Source: Psychrobacter sp. 28M-43 (GTDB lineage Bacteria; Pseudomonadota; Gammaproteobacteria; Pseudomonadales; Moraxellaceae). From it: a stretch of 64,000 nucleotides of DNA. Location of the stretch: assembly GCF_014770435.1 (NCBI RefSeq), contig NZ_CP061739.1:1550001-1614000 (forward strand), in the 5' to 3' direction. Every line of letters begins with the position of its first letter. Positions within the stretch are counted from its first letter, which is position 1. The notes beneath the pieces were generated by a model that was not told the origin of the DNA, ran no database searches, and was given only the letters and a program-made list of their open reading frames with translations. This document shows, piece by piece, positions 1 to 8,458 of this stretch. The position numbers and the translations under genes were made by a program.

Positions 1-196
1 CTGCCCATGCTTGCTCTAATAACTGGCTGTTTTGATGCCAGAAATGCTCTACCGATGGTGCACGTCTAAGCATGTTTGATTTTGAAGGTAGTGGTAAGTT
101 GCGTGCTTGCTGTAGTGCGCTTTGTTGATTATCTCCATCATGGTAGCTAGGGTATTGAGTATCCTGTGTGCTTGTAGGCCGTATTATAGTATCCAT
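1..196 (-). CDS. N-terminal part of an unrecognised protein, cut by the window edge
   Basis: An open frame of 65 codons runs leftward off the window from an ATG at 196, with a GGAG ribosome-binding site about ten bases upstream. The visible part is hydrophilic, rich in Gln, Ser and Asn for the first 30 residues, then contains an Arg-Arg pair and an aromatic stretch (EHFWHQN). There is no signal peptide or membrane segment. I do not recognise the family. It is divergent from the LysR gene that starts at 372 and could be its target; this is inference from position only. Confidence 0.5.
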   Translation of the reverse strand, partial: MDTIIRPTSTQDTQYPSYHDGDNQQSALQQARNLPLPSKSNMLRRAPSVEHFWHQNSQLLEQAWA

Positions 197-371
197 CGTG
201 TATCTCCAAATGTGTGAGTAAACCTTATAGGTGCATGCTACTATAATTAATGATTTTGATAATCAGCAGGTTTAGAGAAACAGTTTCAATAATTTTTATA
301 TAATGATGAGGCTAGCAGCAGCAAGCGATGGTGGTTGCTAAGTTAGACGCTAATTGAACGAAGGCATGACG

Positions 372-1286
372 ATGAAAAATTTGCAGGATTTACGTATTTT
401 TATTGAGACCGCTCGCTTAGGTAGCCTATCTGCCTGTGCTCGGCACTTAGATCTGTCGCCTGCAGTTGTGAGTGCAGCGGTCAAGCGATTAGAAGCGGAA
501 ATTGAGACGGTATTATTTGTTCGCTCTACTCGTAGGCTGCGTTTGACCAGTAAAGGTGAGCAATATTTAAAGCATTGCCGAGATGCGGTGGCTATCTTAG
601 ACAATGCTTATGCAGGACTACATGACAATGATGCTGAGCTGACGGGTACCATTCGGCTGTCGGCATCATCAGATTTGGGACGAAACCTAATTTTGCCTTG
701 GTTGGACGATTTTATAGATATTCACCCAAAAGTGACGGTGCAGCTACATATGTCAGACAGCTATGTGGACTTGTACGGTCAACAGATTGATTTGGCACTA
801 CGTTATGGCGCACCCAAAGATTCATCACTGGTCGCATTACCCATAGTGTTGAATAATCGCCCTATACTGTGTGCGTCAAAGGAGTATTTGAGCAAAATTG
901 ATAAGGGTATCGGTATCCCAAAAATGCCGGAAGATTTATCGCAGCATAACTGTTTACGTTTGGGGCATGATGAAAAGTATTTGAGCGAGTGGACTTTTGA
1001 GAAAGCCGGAAAGACTAAACGTGTGGCCGTGGATGGCAATCGCAGAAGTAAAGACGGTGACGTTGTACGCCGCTGGGCAGTGGCGGGTAAAGGCATCGCC
1101 TTAAAGTCTCAGTTAGATATAGCCGGCGATTTAAAGGCAGGGAGACTTGTTGAGGTAGAGTTGGACGGCTGGCAAGTGGCCAACTATCCATTATATTTGA
1201 TTTGTCCAGAACGGCGCTTAATCGATCCATTGTTTAATGCGGTCAAAGAATACTTGATTGAACGGGTAGAGCAGGTATTAAGGTAA
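372..1286 (+). CDS. LysR-type transcriptional regulator
   Basis: This is a DNA-binding one-component regulator of about 304 residues, the usual LysR length. The N-terminal winged helix-turn-helix covers roughly residues 1-60 (ACARHLDLSPAVVSAAVKRL) and ends in the typical RSTRRLRLTSKG wing. A periplasmic-binding-like effector domain follows, with LRYGAPKDSSL and a GKGIALKS loop near the C-terminus. I chose the ATG at 372 because AAGG at 361-364 is well spaced for it; the frame is open further up to a TTG at 354, and an ATG at 366 lies too close to the AAGG. It belongs to the group that represses or activates a divergent neighbour, here the truncated gene at the left edge. The effector is unknown. 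Confidence 0.9.
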   Translation: MKNLQDLRIFIETARLGSLSACARHLDLSPAVVSAAVKRLEAEIETVLFVRSTRRLRLTSKGEQYLKHCRDAVAILDNAYAGLHDNDAELTGTIRLSASSDLGRNLILPWLDDFIDIHPKVTVQLHMSDSYVDLYGQQIDLALRYGAPKDSSLVALPIVLNNRPILCASKEYLSKIDKGIGIPKMPEDLSQHNCLRLGHDEKYLSEWTFEKAGKTKRVAVDGNRRSKDGDVVRRWAVAGKGIALKSQLDIAGDLKAGRLVEVELDGWQVANYPLYLICPERRLIDPLFNAVKEYLIERVEQVLR

Positions 1287-1365
1287 AATGAAAACTGATG
1301 GTTACCCTGTTTGATCAGACGAGCAAGACAGTAGTCCCTAGACAGTAATTGCTTGATTATTATGA

Positions 1366-2421
1366 CTATTGCCATACCTTATCAAGCACCGTAAACCAGT
1401 TTTTTGACGTTACCTTTTCAATAAGTTGATTTGAGAAGTGACGTTGTTGCATTCGCTCAATCAGCATAGATATTTGACTGATATCAGATAACTCATCAGG
1501 TAGTAGGCAACCATCGAAATCAGAGCCAAACCCAACGTGATCTTCACCTAGATGGTCGATCAGATAATCGAGATGGTCGACAATCACATCAAGCGAAGTT
1601 TGCGTATTACGTTGCCCATCTGCACGAAGGAACGCCACATCGAAATTCACCCCAACCAAACCATCGCTTTGTTTAATAGCAGCCAGCTGCTGATCGGTCA
1701 AGTTCCGTGCTTGCTGACAGAGAGCGTGTGAATTGGAATGTGTGGCAACAATAGGCTGGCAGGCAATCTCTAGCGTATCCCAGAAAGCGCGTTCATTCAT
1801 ATGCGACACATCTATCAGCATATGCTTTTCACTGCATTTAAGAATGAGGTCTTTGCCTTGAGTCGTGAGCCCAGCTCCCGTATCTGGAGAGTGTGGAAAA
1901 GACGCATTTAAACCATCACCGAAGAGGCTCTTTCTATTCCATAGTGGGCCAATGCTTCTGAGTCCTGCCTCATAAAACACATCCAGCAGGTCAGGCTCAA
2001 TAGCCAAAAACTCAGCACCTTCCAAATGCAATACAATGCCCAGTTGCTTATTCTGCTGACAGGCCTGAATTTGTTCTAACGAGGTGCAAATCTGAATCTG
2101 ACCGTCAGATCTTGCCTCTAGTTGCTGGGCTAGTTTCAATTGCGCACAGCAAATATCGACGATTTCTTGCGGAGTAAAATCTGAATGTGATGGGTTGGCT
2201 AATTTGTCAGGATGGTTGTTTTTTACATAAGCATAGGGCGGCAGGAAAATAGAAAACAAGCCTCCCATCCAGTTCGCTTGTTGACAACGTTGTAAATCCA
2301 AATGTCCCGGTAACGTGCCATAAATAAAGTCATGTACCGGATCGGCAGCTGAACTCAGCCAAAGGCGAGTCAATAGATCATTATGTCCATCAAATATGAG
2401 AGGCTTAGTATTAGCATTCAT
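1366..2421 (-). CDS. M19 family (renal-dipeptidase-like) zinc dipeptidase, last gene of the PQQ operon
   Basis: This predicted zinc dipeptidase has 351 residues. The M19 metal-binding set is visible: DGHND near the N-terminus, HLEGAE in the middle, [13 protein letters not shown] and ATHSNSHAL later, and FGSDFDG near the C-terminus. There is no signal peptide, so it is probably cytoplasmic. Its ATG overlaps the pqqE stop by four bases (ATGA), which points to translational coupling. PQQ is made from a cross-linked Glu-Tyr pair that must be cut out of PqqA, and PQQ clusters often carry a peptidase. A role in trimming the PqqA-derived peptide is therefore reasonable inference, not shown. It could also be a general dipeptidase. 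Confidence 0.9.
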   Translation of the reverse strand: MNANTKPLIFDGHNDLLTRLWLSSAADPVHDFIYGTLPGHLDLQRCQQANWMGGLFSIFLPPYAYVKNNHPDKLANPSHSDFTPQEIVDICCAQLKLAQQLEARSDGQIQICTSLEQIQACQQNKQLGIVLHLEGAEFLAIEPDLLDVFYEAGLRSIGPLWNRKSLFGDGLNASFPHSPDTGAGLTTQGKDLILKCSEKHMLIDVSHMNERAFWDTLEIACQPIVATHSNSHALCQQARNLTDQQLAAIKQSDGLVGVNFDVAFLRADGQRNTQTSLDVIVDHLDYLIDHLGEDHVGFGSDFDGCLLPDELSDISQISMLIERMQQRHFSNQLIEKVTSKNWFTVLDKVWQ

Positions 2422-3590
2422 ATTTCACCTGTTACCATACGAGTAGGAATCAATTTGTCTTTATTCAGCTGCTTGTTACTCAGTGATTTAGAATTCTTTG
2501 GATTGCGAAAGCGCAGTTCTTCAAAAGGTACAGGCGTCTCGCTGTTGATACGTGCCTCCTCAATCAGGTAGTGATAAGGCGATTTGCCACAGACAGGATC
2601 GGCGTTTTTGGCATCCCCAGTCAGCATAAACGCTTGGCAACGGCAGCCGCCATAATCGCGCTCTTTATCTGGGCAGCTTTGACAGATATCAGGCATCCAA
2701 TCGTCACCGCGAAACTGATTGAAGCTCGCAGATTCATACCAAATATCTGACAGTGGTGTATGTCGTACATTAGGAAACTGTATTGGCAGTTGTCTGGCAG
2801 CATGGCAAGGCAGGGCTGTACCGTCTGGTGCCACTGTTAAGAAAATTTTGCCCCAGCCATCCATACAGGGCTTTGGACGTTCTTCATAATAATCAGGCAC
2901 CACAAAAATAAGTTTGCATTTGATACCACGTTCTTCAATTTGCTTGCGGTATTCATTGGTAATGCGTTCGGCTCGAACCACTTGCGCTTTGGTTGGTAGT
3001 AAGCCCTCTATGTTCTCAAACGCCCAACCATAAAACTGACAAATAGCCAGCTCGACCGTGTCGGCTTCTAGCTCTAAGCAAAGATCAATAATCTGATCAA
3101 TCTGATCAATGTTCTGCCGATGAATCACAAAGTTGAGCACCATCGGATAGTCGTATTGCTTGACCAGACGTGACATCTCATATTTTTGCTCAAAGGCATG
3201 CTTTGAACCTGCCAAGGCATTGTTGACCGATGGATCACTGGCTTGAAAGCTAATTTGAATATGCTGAAGACCTGCTTCTTTTAAGCGCGCAATCCGAGCT
3301 TCGGTCAACCCCATACCCGACGTGATCAAGTTAGTATAAAAACCTTGATTGTGCGCATAAGCGACCAATTCTTCTAGGTCTTGACGAACCAGTGGTTCAC
3401 CGCCAGAAAAACCAAGCTGCACCGCGCCCATTTGCCGCGCCTGATCAAACACATCAAACCATTCTTGTGTCGTTAGCTCTTCTTTATACTGAGCATAATC
3501 AATAGGGTTTGAGCAATAAGGGCATTGTAAGGGGCAGCGATAGGTCAGCTCAGCAAGCAGCCATAGCGGTAGCCCGACTGGCGCAGTCAT
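2418..3590 (-). CDS. pqqE: PqqE, radical SAM PqqA Glu-Tyr cross-linking enzyme
   Basis: PqqE forms the carbon-carbon bond between the Glu and Tyr side chains of PqqA, the first step of PQQ synthesis, with PqqD presenting the peptide. The 390-residue protein has the radical SAM cysteines C19, C23 and C26 (RCPLQCPYC) and the [11 protein letters not shown]-binding motif. The C-terminal SPASM region has its own cysteines ([33 protein letters not shown]) for auxiliary Fe-S clusters. The length is typical. The ATG overlaps the pqqD stop by four bases, and the downstream dipeptidase overlaps in the same way. Confidence 0.98.
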   Translation of the reverse strand: MTAPVGLPLWLLAELTYRCPLQCPYCSNPIDYAQYKEELTTQEWFDVFDQARQMGAVQLGFSGGEPLVRQDLEELVAYAHNQGFYTNLITSGMGLTEARIARLKEAGLQHIQISFQASDPSVNNALAGSKHAFEQKYEMSRLVKQYDYPMVLNFVIHRQNIDQIDQIIDLCLELEADTVELAICQFYGWAFENIEGLLPTKAQVVRAERITNEYRKQIEERGIKCKLIFVVPDYYEERPKPCMDGWGKIFLTVAPDGTALPCHAARQLPIQFPNVRHTPLSDIWYESASFNQFRGDDWMPDICQSCPDKERDYGGCRCQAFMLTGDAKNADPVCGKSPYHYLIEEARINSETPVPFEELRFRNPKNSKSLSNKQLNKDKLIPTRMVTGEI

Positions 3591-3883
3591 ACTAAATCAA
3601 TCCAATGTTCACGCTGGGCGACCAGCATATATTCGATGATGTCTTGCTCGATTTCGGGCACATCGCCAAACATCGCTTGCACCTTTTGGATAATGTCAGC
3701 GATGGTTGCCTGACCATCAATATGTTGTCCGATGATGCTGGCACTATCATTGAGCTTAATCATACCCTCAGGGTAGAGCAAGACATACGCATTTTGCGCT
3801 GGCTCAAACTGAAAGCGATAGCCATGACGCCATACCGGTACGATGGATTGATCCAGCTCAGGTAAACTAGCAGGTATACTCAT
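3587..3883 (-). CDS. pqqD: PqqD, PqqA peptide chaperone
   Basis: PqqD binds the PqqA precursor through its winged-helix RiPP-recognition fold and hands it to PqqE. The 98-residue frame shows the family pattern: [20 protein letters not shown], then [14 protein letters not shown], then helical segments ending in [10 protein letters not shown]. It is a free-standing protein, not fused to PqqC or PqqE as in some species. Start and stop both overlap their neighbours by four bases. Confidence 0.96.
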   Translation of the reverse strand: MSIPASLPELDQSIVPVWRHGYRFQFEPAQNAYVLLYPEGMIKLNDSASIIGQHIDGQATIADIIQKVQAMFGDVPEIEQDIIEYMLVAQREHWIDLV

Positions 3884-4638
3884 TTGAACAATCCTTTATG
3901 CCAAACATTGTCAGTGGTCACGCTTTGATAAGGGGCTTGATTATGCACATAAGCCAAGCTCAAGGCATCCAAGATCGTCCATAAGATATCGAGCTTAAAC
4001 TGTAGAATTTCTAACATGCGCTCTTGCTCTTCGACCGTTTTGAAAGAGTCGAGTGTGATGGTCAGACCATGCTCAACATCGCGGCGCGCTTGACTCAAGC
4101 GTGAGCGGAAATAGGTATAGCCTTGCTCTTTTATCCAAGGGTAATGCTTGGGCCATGACTCTAAACGTGACTGGTGAATTTGCGGGGCAAACAGCTCAGT
4201 CAGGGAGCTACTGGCGGCTTCTCGCCATGACGTCCGCCGCGCAAAGTTCACATAGGCATCCACGGCAAAACGTACACCTGGTAGGACTAGCTCTTCAGAA
4301 ATCACCTGCTCACGGGTCAAACCAACTGCTTCTGCCAGACCCAACCACGCTTCACGACCACCGCCGTCAGGATAGACGCCATCTTGATCAATCATGCGCT
4401 GGATCCATTCTTGACGCACGCGCTGATCAGGACAGTTTGCCATAATGGCCGCGTCCTTCAATGGAATGTTGATCTGATAATAAAAACGGTTGGCGACCCA
4501 CGCTTGGATCTGCTGCTGGGTCGCTTTGCCTTCATGCATCATGATATGAAAAGGATGGTAAATATGATAATACTGACCCTTAGCCATAATCGCTTGTTCA
4601 AACGCTTCTGGGCTTAGCGCTGTGTTTTCTTCTTGCAT
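3880..4638 (-). CDS. pqqC: PqqC, pyrroloquinoline-quinone synthase
   Basis: PqqC is the cofactor-less oxidase that closes the ring and performs the final eight-electron oxidation to PQQ. The protein has 252 residues, the normal length. Family sequence is clear: [50 protein letters not shown] and HGLTITLD. I chose the ATG at 4638 because AAGGTGAG lies just upstream; a GTG three codons earlier is also in frame. The stop overlaps pqqD by four bases. Confidence 0.97.
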   Translation of the reverse strand: MQEENTALSPEAFEQAIMAKGQYYHIYHPFHIMMHEGKATQQQIQAWVANRFYYQINIPLKDAAIMANCPDQRVRQEWIQRMIDQDGVYPDGGGREAWLGLAEAVGLTREQVISEELVLPGVRFAVDAYVNFARRTSWREAASSSLTELFAPQIHQSRLESWPKHYPWIKEQGYTYFRSRLSQARRDVEHGLTITLDSFKTVEEQERMLEILQFKLDILWTILDALSLAYVHNQAPYQSVTTDNVWHKGLFK

Positions 4639-4680
4639 TGTTCTCACCTTACGATTGCTATCTTTGCCTTACCGTTTGTC

Positions 4681-5592
4681 TTAAAGCTCAATCTGCATAC
4701 CATCAAATGCTACTTCAACACCATGTTGTTTTAATGTCGCGGCTTGTTCAGACTGTTCATTTAATATTGGGTTGGTATTATTGATATGGATCAGCACCTT
4801 ACGAGCGTTATCTAACTGATCTAGATACTGCAATGAGCCATCTTCACCACTAATATGTAAATGCCCCATGTCTTGGCCGGTCTTCGTACCGACACCGCAC
4901 TCTTGCATCTCGTTATCTGTCCAGAGCGTACCGTCAATCATCACGCAATCAGAGCTTTTCATGATCTGCATCACTTGATCGTCAATTTTACCGAGACCTG
5001 GCGCATAAAAGAGTTGTTTTTGTGTTTTCAAGTCTTTTACAATCAGGGCAATATTGTCGCCATCATGAGGGTTATTGCGATGCGGAGAGTAGGGCGGTGC
5101 AGAGCTTCTAATCACTAAAGGCGTCAATTCTAAATTGTCAAATCCTTCAATCTTAAACGTCTTTTCTGGATCAATTTGATTATATTGCAAGCCACCATTC
5201 CAGTGCTTTAACATATTAAAGAGAGGAAATCCTGTTGTTAGATCTTGATAGACCATGTCAGTACACCAAACAGGAATTGGACAACCTTCACGCAGGGTCA
5301 ATAGCCCCGTCGTATGGTCAAGTTGACTGTCCATTAAGACTACATTGGTGATACCTGTATCTCTCAATTGACGTGCTGGCTGTGCCACCTTGAACTCAAA
5401 TAATTGTTGGCGGATATCAGGGGATGCGTTGAATAAGATCCAATCCACACCATTTTCTGATATGGCTATCGAAGATTGGGTGCGGGTTTTTGCCTGAATC
5501 GTGCCTTGACGCACACCGTGGCAATTATCGCAGTTACAGTTCCACTGCGGGAAACCGCCACCAGCAGCTGAGCCTAAAACGTGAATATACAT
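4681..5592 (-). CDS. pqqB: PqqB, metallo-beta-lactamase-fold protein of PQQ synthesis
   Basis: PqqB is a metallo-beta-lactamase-fold hydroxylase acting on the cross-linked Glu-Tyr intermediate. The 303-residue protein begins with the characteristic [19 protein letters not shown]. The early CNCDNCHG cysteines are probably structural zinc ligands. It also shows [11 protein letters not shown], where the lactamase metal motif would be, and [12 protein letters not shown] near the C-terminus. It lies 71 bases after pqqA, behind a hairpin with a T-tract at 5605-5640, so its expression should be lower than that of pqqA. Its stop is 42 bases from the pqqC start. Confidence 0.97.
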   Translation of the reverse strand: MYIHVLGSAAGGGFPQWNCNCDNCHGVRQGTIQAKTRTQSSIAISENGVDWILFNASPDIRQQLFEFKVAQPARQLRDTGITNVVLMDSQLDHTTGLLTLREGCPIPVWCTDMVYQDLTTGFPLFNMLKHWNGGLQYNQIDPEKTFKIEGFDNLELTPLVIRSSAPPYSPHRNNPHDGDNIALIVKDLKTQKQLFYAPGLGKIDDQVMQIMKSSDCVMIDGTLWTDNEMQECGVGTKTGQDMGHLHISGEDGSLQYLDQLDNARKVLIHINNTNPILNEQSEQAATLKQHGVEVAFDGMQIEL

Positions 5593-5604
5593 AAATCAAT
5601 ATTT

Positions 5605-5640
5605 CCAAAAAAATAAAAGCCCTAATCATCTAGGGCTTTT
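5605..5640 (-). terminator. Hairpin with T-tract between pqqA and pqqB (likely attenuator)
   Basis: A perfect 10-bp stem AAAAGCCCTA / TAGGGCTTTT (5615-5624 and 5631-5640) with a 6-base loop is followed on the minus strand by TTTTATTTTTTT. This is an intrinsic terminator for leftward transcription. It sits directly after pqqA and before pqqB, so partial termination would give more pqqA than pqqBCDE mRNA. Confidence 0.85.
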
Positions 5641-5663
5641 AATGGATTGAGTGCTAATAAGTT

Positions 5664-5738
5664 TTAGCGTGCTTCGAAATACATAGTCACTTCGAAACCG
5701 ATACGAATGTCTTGAAAAGCTGGTTTGGTCCACTGCAT
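5664..5738 (-). CDS. pqqA: PqqA, PQQ precursor peptide (24 residues)
   Basis: PqqA is the ribosomally made precursor whose Glu and Tyr become PQQ. The 24-codon frame encodes a peptide starting [12 protein letters not shown] and containing the conserved E-V-T-M-Y core (Glu16 and Tyr20), ending FEAR. A GGAG site lies eight bases upstream of the ATG. Size, core motif and position at the head of the operon match the family. A leader hairpin (ATCTTACT at 5756-5763 with AGTAAGAT at 5772-5779) lies just upstream in the transcript. Confidence 0.98.
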   Translation of the reverse strand: MQWTKPAFQDIRIGFEVTMYFEAR

Positions 5739-6102
5739 GGGATTACTCCGGAACGATCTTACTATTTAAGAAGTAAGATTAATAAAGTGAATGAGTGATA
5801 AAGGGTAGTATAAGCTGCCCCCCGCTGTCAATTTCTTAGATGTTAGTAAAGCGTTAACGAGCATCGATTAAGCAGTCTTTTATAGCACAAATGAAAGCCT
5901 ATTTATCATACCGAAAAGACAGTATATCGAGCATAAGATTAAAAATATCTTTGAATAGTTTGAGTATAAATTATAACTATAAAAAATCTGCTCGAAGTGA
6001 GTTAAGCGTATTTCGAGAACTTATGAGTTATACAGATATATTGCAAAAACCGAATTTACCTATAAAGTAATAGATTAACTTGATAGATACTGGAGCCTGA
6101 AG
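5739..6102. other. Intergenic stretch upstream of pqqA
   Basis: This 364-base stretch separates pqqA (leftward) from the first small protein gene (rightward) and must hold both promoters. On the minus strand TTGACA and TATACT occur near 5810-5832 but only 13 bases apart, which is too short for a normal sigma-70 promoter, so I do not call it. Apart from the leader hairpin at 5756-5779 I see nothing else definite. The half towards the small genes is very A+T-rich. Confidence 0.5.
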
Positions 6103-6354
6103 ATGATTGCTGAATTACAAGGCAGTGAGTTAACCAAAGCAATCTTGGAAAATGTCAGCAACTATGTATGGTGCGCTGTCAGCAACGTTAGCGATGATTA
6201 TGCTATCGCAACCATAGATAATGGTTACTACGAATTATTGGTTCCTATAGTAGCTTTCAATAACGACCAGTTCGTTTGTGATAAAGGTGATCTATGGGAG
6301 TACGCTGTCTCAGTAAAGAGAGTGGCACTTACTCATGATGATGTAGGGCTGTAA
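6103..6354 (+). CDS. Unknown small protein, tandem paralogue 1
   Basis: The 83-residue protein has a TGGAG ribosome-binding site at 6091-6095. I do not recognise the family. It aligns over its whole length with the product of 6610-6855: GSELT-K/R, WCAVS, VAF-x-x-x-QF-x-C, W-E/K-YAV and VALT are shared. It is acidic, has no membrane segment or signal peptide, and has two conserved cysteines and two conserved tryptophans. A stretch of 255 bases separates it from its paralogue. Its neighbours suggest nothing definite. Confidence 0.75.
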   Translation: MIAELQGSELTKAILENVSNYVWCAVSNVSDDYAIATIDNGYYELLVPIVAFNNDQFVCDKGDLWEYAVSVKRVALTHDDVGL

Positions 6355-6609
6355 CTCATTATCAATATAATGACTGTTACGTTCTACATACAGATTAGTT
6401 TTACAGCCTATTCATGAAAATCTGCCATCTGTCTACAACTTCTTGTTCTAGCTGACAATACATCTGTACTATCTATTTATAAGCTCATCTGTCTAACCAC
6501 CAATATTTTGCAACGATAGACAAAACAGGTTCGAAGATGCTCAAGTAATTGCTGTTACAAAACCGCTTGTTTAGCTTACTAATCATTGTCATTGAATAGG
6601 AGTAACAAC

Positions 6610-6855
6610 ATGGATACGGTAATTGTTGGAAGCGAACTAACTCGTTCAATGCTTGAGGACGGTCATAAAAATATATGGTGTGCTGTAAGTGATGAGAGTG
6701 ATGAGAATGCTCTAGAAGATCAGGTAGGTAATGACTTCACATCTCGCATTGTGGCTTTTGAAGATGGCCAGTTCTATTGTACGGGCGGTATGCCTTGGAA
6801 GTATGCAGTGCCAATTGAGATCGTTGCATTGACGCGATATGACTTTTCTCTTTAG
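6610..6855 (+). CDS. Unknown small protein, tandem paralogue 2
   Basis: The 81-residue protein starts at the ATG at 6610, seven bases after AGGAG at 6598-6602; upstream in-frame codons lack a ribosome-binding site. It is a diverged copy of the product of 6103-6354, with the same GSELT, WCAVS, VAF, QF-x-C, W-x-YAV and VALT landmarks in the same order. The divergence suggests an old duplication. Both genes being intact suggests both are used. Function unknown. Confidence 0.78.
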   Translation: MDTVIVGSELTRSMLEDGHKNIWCAVSDESDENALEDQVGNDFTSRIVAFEDGQFYCTGGMPWKYAVPIEIVALTRYDFSL

Positions 6856-6947
6856 TGAACAATATAACTTAGATAAGTTTGGATAGTCATCGCCGAAAGT
6901 AAATCCTAATATTAAGATATTTAGTTAAATAAAATGCGCGACTGACA

Positions 6948-6994
6948 AGGCCATTCAAGCGATGCAACATAAAGCTTGAATGGCCTTTTGTGTT
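6948..6994 (+). terminator. Intrinsic terminator after the small paralogue pair
   Basis: A perfect 14-bp stem AAGGCCATTCAAGC / GCTTGAATGGCCTT (6948-6961, 6975-6988) has a 13-base loop and is followed by TTGTGTTTT on the plus strand. It lies 93 bases after the second small gene, facing the convergent dehydrogenase gene. Confidence 0.75.
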
Positions 6995-7019
6995 TTAGAG
7001 CCATTTTGAAAGCTATTTA

Positions 7020-7916
7020 TTATTTTAAAAATTCAGGGCGCATAAAGGCTGGGTTTGGATACGTATAAAATCCTTCACCAGTCGCGAATCCTAGTTTGTT
7101 TTGATCGATTAATTGCTCTTTTAAATATTGAGCAGCCTTGAATCTCACAGGATTTTGAGTTTTTTCAGCAGATAGTTTTGTGATGTTGTAGGCAGTGTTG
7201 ATACCGATAGTGTCCAATATGGCAAAGGGGCCTGACGGCGCGCCAGTTACTATCATCCACGTTTTATCTATCGTATGTGGATCGGCAACCTCTTTTGCAA
7301 CCAATTGCAAAGCTGCATCTATAAAAGGCGCCAACAAACTGTTCATGATATAGCCGGGTTGCTCTTTATCCAGCGGCATTGCCACCATACCGATGGCAGT
7401 AGCAAAAGCAACAACCTCATCAAATACGTTAGGATCTGTGCCAGGATGTCCCATGATTTCGGCGACATTATGCATCCAAATTTTATTGGCAAAGTGTAGC
7501 GCTAAAAACTGCGCAGGTCGTCCTGTTGATTCTGCAAACTGACTAGGAAGTAAGGTTGAGGTATTGGTCGCAAAGATGGTTTTCTCTGGCGCTAATTTGG
7601 CAAGTTTTTCATAAAATTCGATTTTAATTTCAGGAATCTCGGGAATGGCTTCAATCATCAGGTCAGCATCTTTGACCGCTTCTGCTAAGTCTGAGGTATA
7701 GCTTAGATTGTCAAAGGCCTTATCCAACTGCTCTTGAGTTGCCCTCAAATCCTTTCGAAAAGCCTTGCACATCAATTGAAATTTTGACTTTGCTTTTTCT
7801 AAAACCTCATCATTGATGTCATAGACACTGACATTAAAACCATGAAATGCGGCCTGAAAAGCAATCTGATAGCCTAGGATGCCGCTTCCCGCGACAGTTA
7901 CATTTTTATACGTCAT
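7020..7916 (-). CDS. 3-hydroxyacyl-CoA dehydrogenase family protein
   Basis: This predicted NAD-dependent 3-hydroxyacyl-CoA (3-hydroxybutyryl-CoA type) dehydrogenase has 298 residues. The Rossmann NAD motif GSGILG is near residue 10, followed by VYDIND, where the acidic residue selects NAD. FATNTSTLLPSQ is the family's substrate-side signature. The catalytic His is in ALHFANKIW and the Asn in GYIMNSLLAPF. The usual FFNP after the catalytic His is replaced by FANK, so it belongs to an atypical branch and the substrate may differ. It stands alone, without thiolase or enoyl-CoA hydratase neighbours. Confidence 0.88.
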   Translation of the reverse strand: MTYKNVTVAGSGILGYQIAFQAAFHGFNVSVYDINDEVLEKAKSKFQLMCKAFRKDLRATQEQLDKAFDNLSYTSDLAEAVKDADLMIEAIPEIPEIKIEFYEKLAKLAPEKTIFATNTSTLLPSQFAESTGRPAQFLALHFANKIWMHNVAEIMGHPGTDPNVFDEVVAFATAIGMVAMPLDKEQPGYIMNSLLAPFIDAALQLVAKEVADPHTIDKTWMIVTGAPSGPFAILDTIGINTAYNITKLSAEKTQNPVRFKAAQYLKEQLIDQNKLGFATGEGFYTYPNPAFMRPEFLK

Positions 7917-8352
7917 TGTATTTATTTCCTAATAGTAGTGGATATAAGTTGCTAGATAAATGTCTAGAACTTATAGATCTATTATTAGATGGTTTTACCT
8001 TATTATTCAACCTTCATTTTTATAAAAACATTTAAGAGAATCCAAAAATCTCGCTATGCAGGTGTCAGATAAGTCCACACCACTTGACTTATTATATTAT
8101 TAACTAATTCAACAGCTTGCTAGTAATATTACTAACTTTACACTTAATGATTTTATGATAATTGAAGACTAATTTAATATCATAACGACATTTTTAATGA
8201 CTGTTGATGTCAAAATCTTGTCGACGAGGTTGTAAAGGAGGGCATAAACAGTGATGTAGGATGAAAGTCGTATTTAACGCATTAAACATGCAAGGCAGGC
8301 TATTATCACTATTATTATTCTTACGTATGAATCTGTTGCCACATTCGAAGGT
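7917..8352. other. Intergenic stretch without a recognised gene
   Basis: About 440 bases upstream of the dehydrogenase gene are A+T-rich with many stops in all frames. A good ribosome-binding-like sequence (AAAGGAGGG near 8236-8244) is followed by GTG and ATG codons, but only short frames follow. It may be degraded sequence belonging to the glutathione S-transferase remnant immediately downstream. Confidence 0.5.
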
Positions 8353-8458
8353 TTACACCTGTATCATGCACCATTTCTCAACTGTGCCATGCGCGTAAGG
8401 ATTACATTAGTGGAGAAGCAGCTAGAGTGGACAAGCCTATTGGTCTGTCTAAAGGTTA
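8353..8458 (+). pseudogene. Glutathione S-transferase N-terminal remnant
   Basis: Read in the frame of position 8353, this stretch gives LYHAPF, NCAMRVRITL and EKQLEWTS. This matches the first beta-alpha unit of a bacterial glutathione S-transferase (typical pattern: LYH-x-P-x-S-x-NCAMRVRITLEEKGLEWTS). The likeness ends where the convergent LysR gene begins, after roughly 30 residues, and no proper start codon lies upstream. I read it as the leftover of a gene whose remainder was deleted. The identification is by eye from a short stretch. Confidence 0.5.

Noticed and set aside
5800..5840. TTGACA and TATACT upstream of pqqA as a sigma-70 promoter
   Set aside because: The two boxes are only 13 bases apart; a normal spacer is 16-18.
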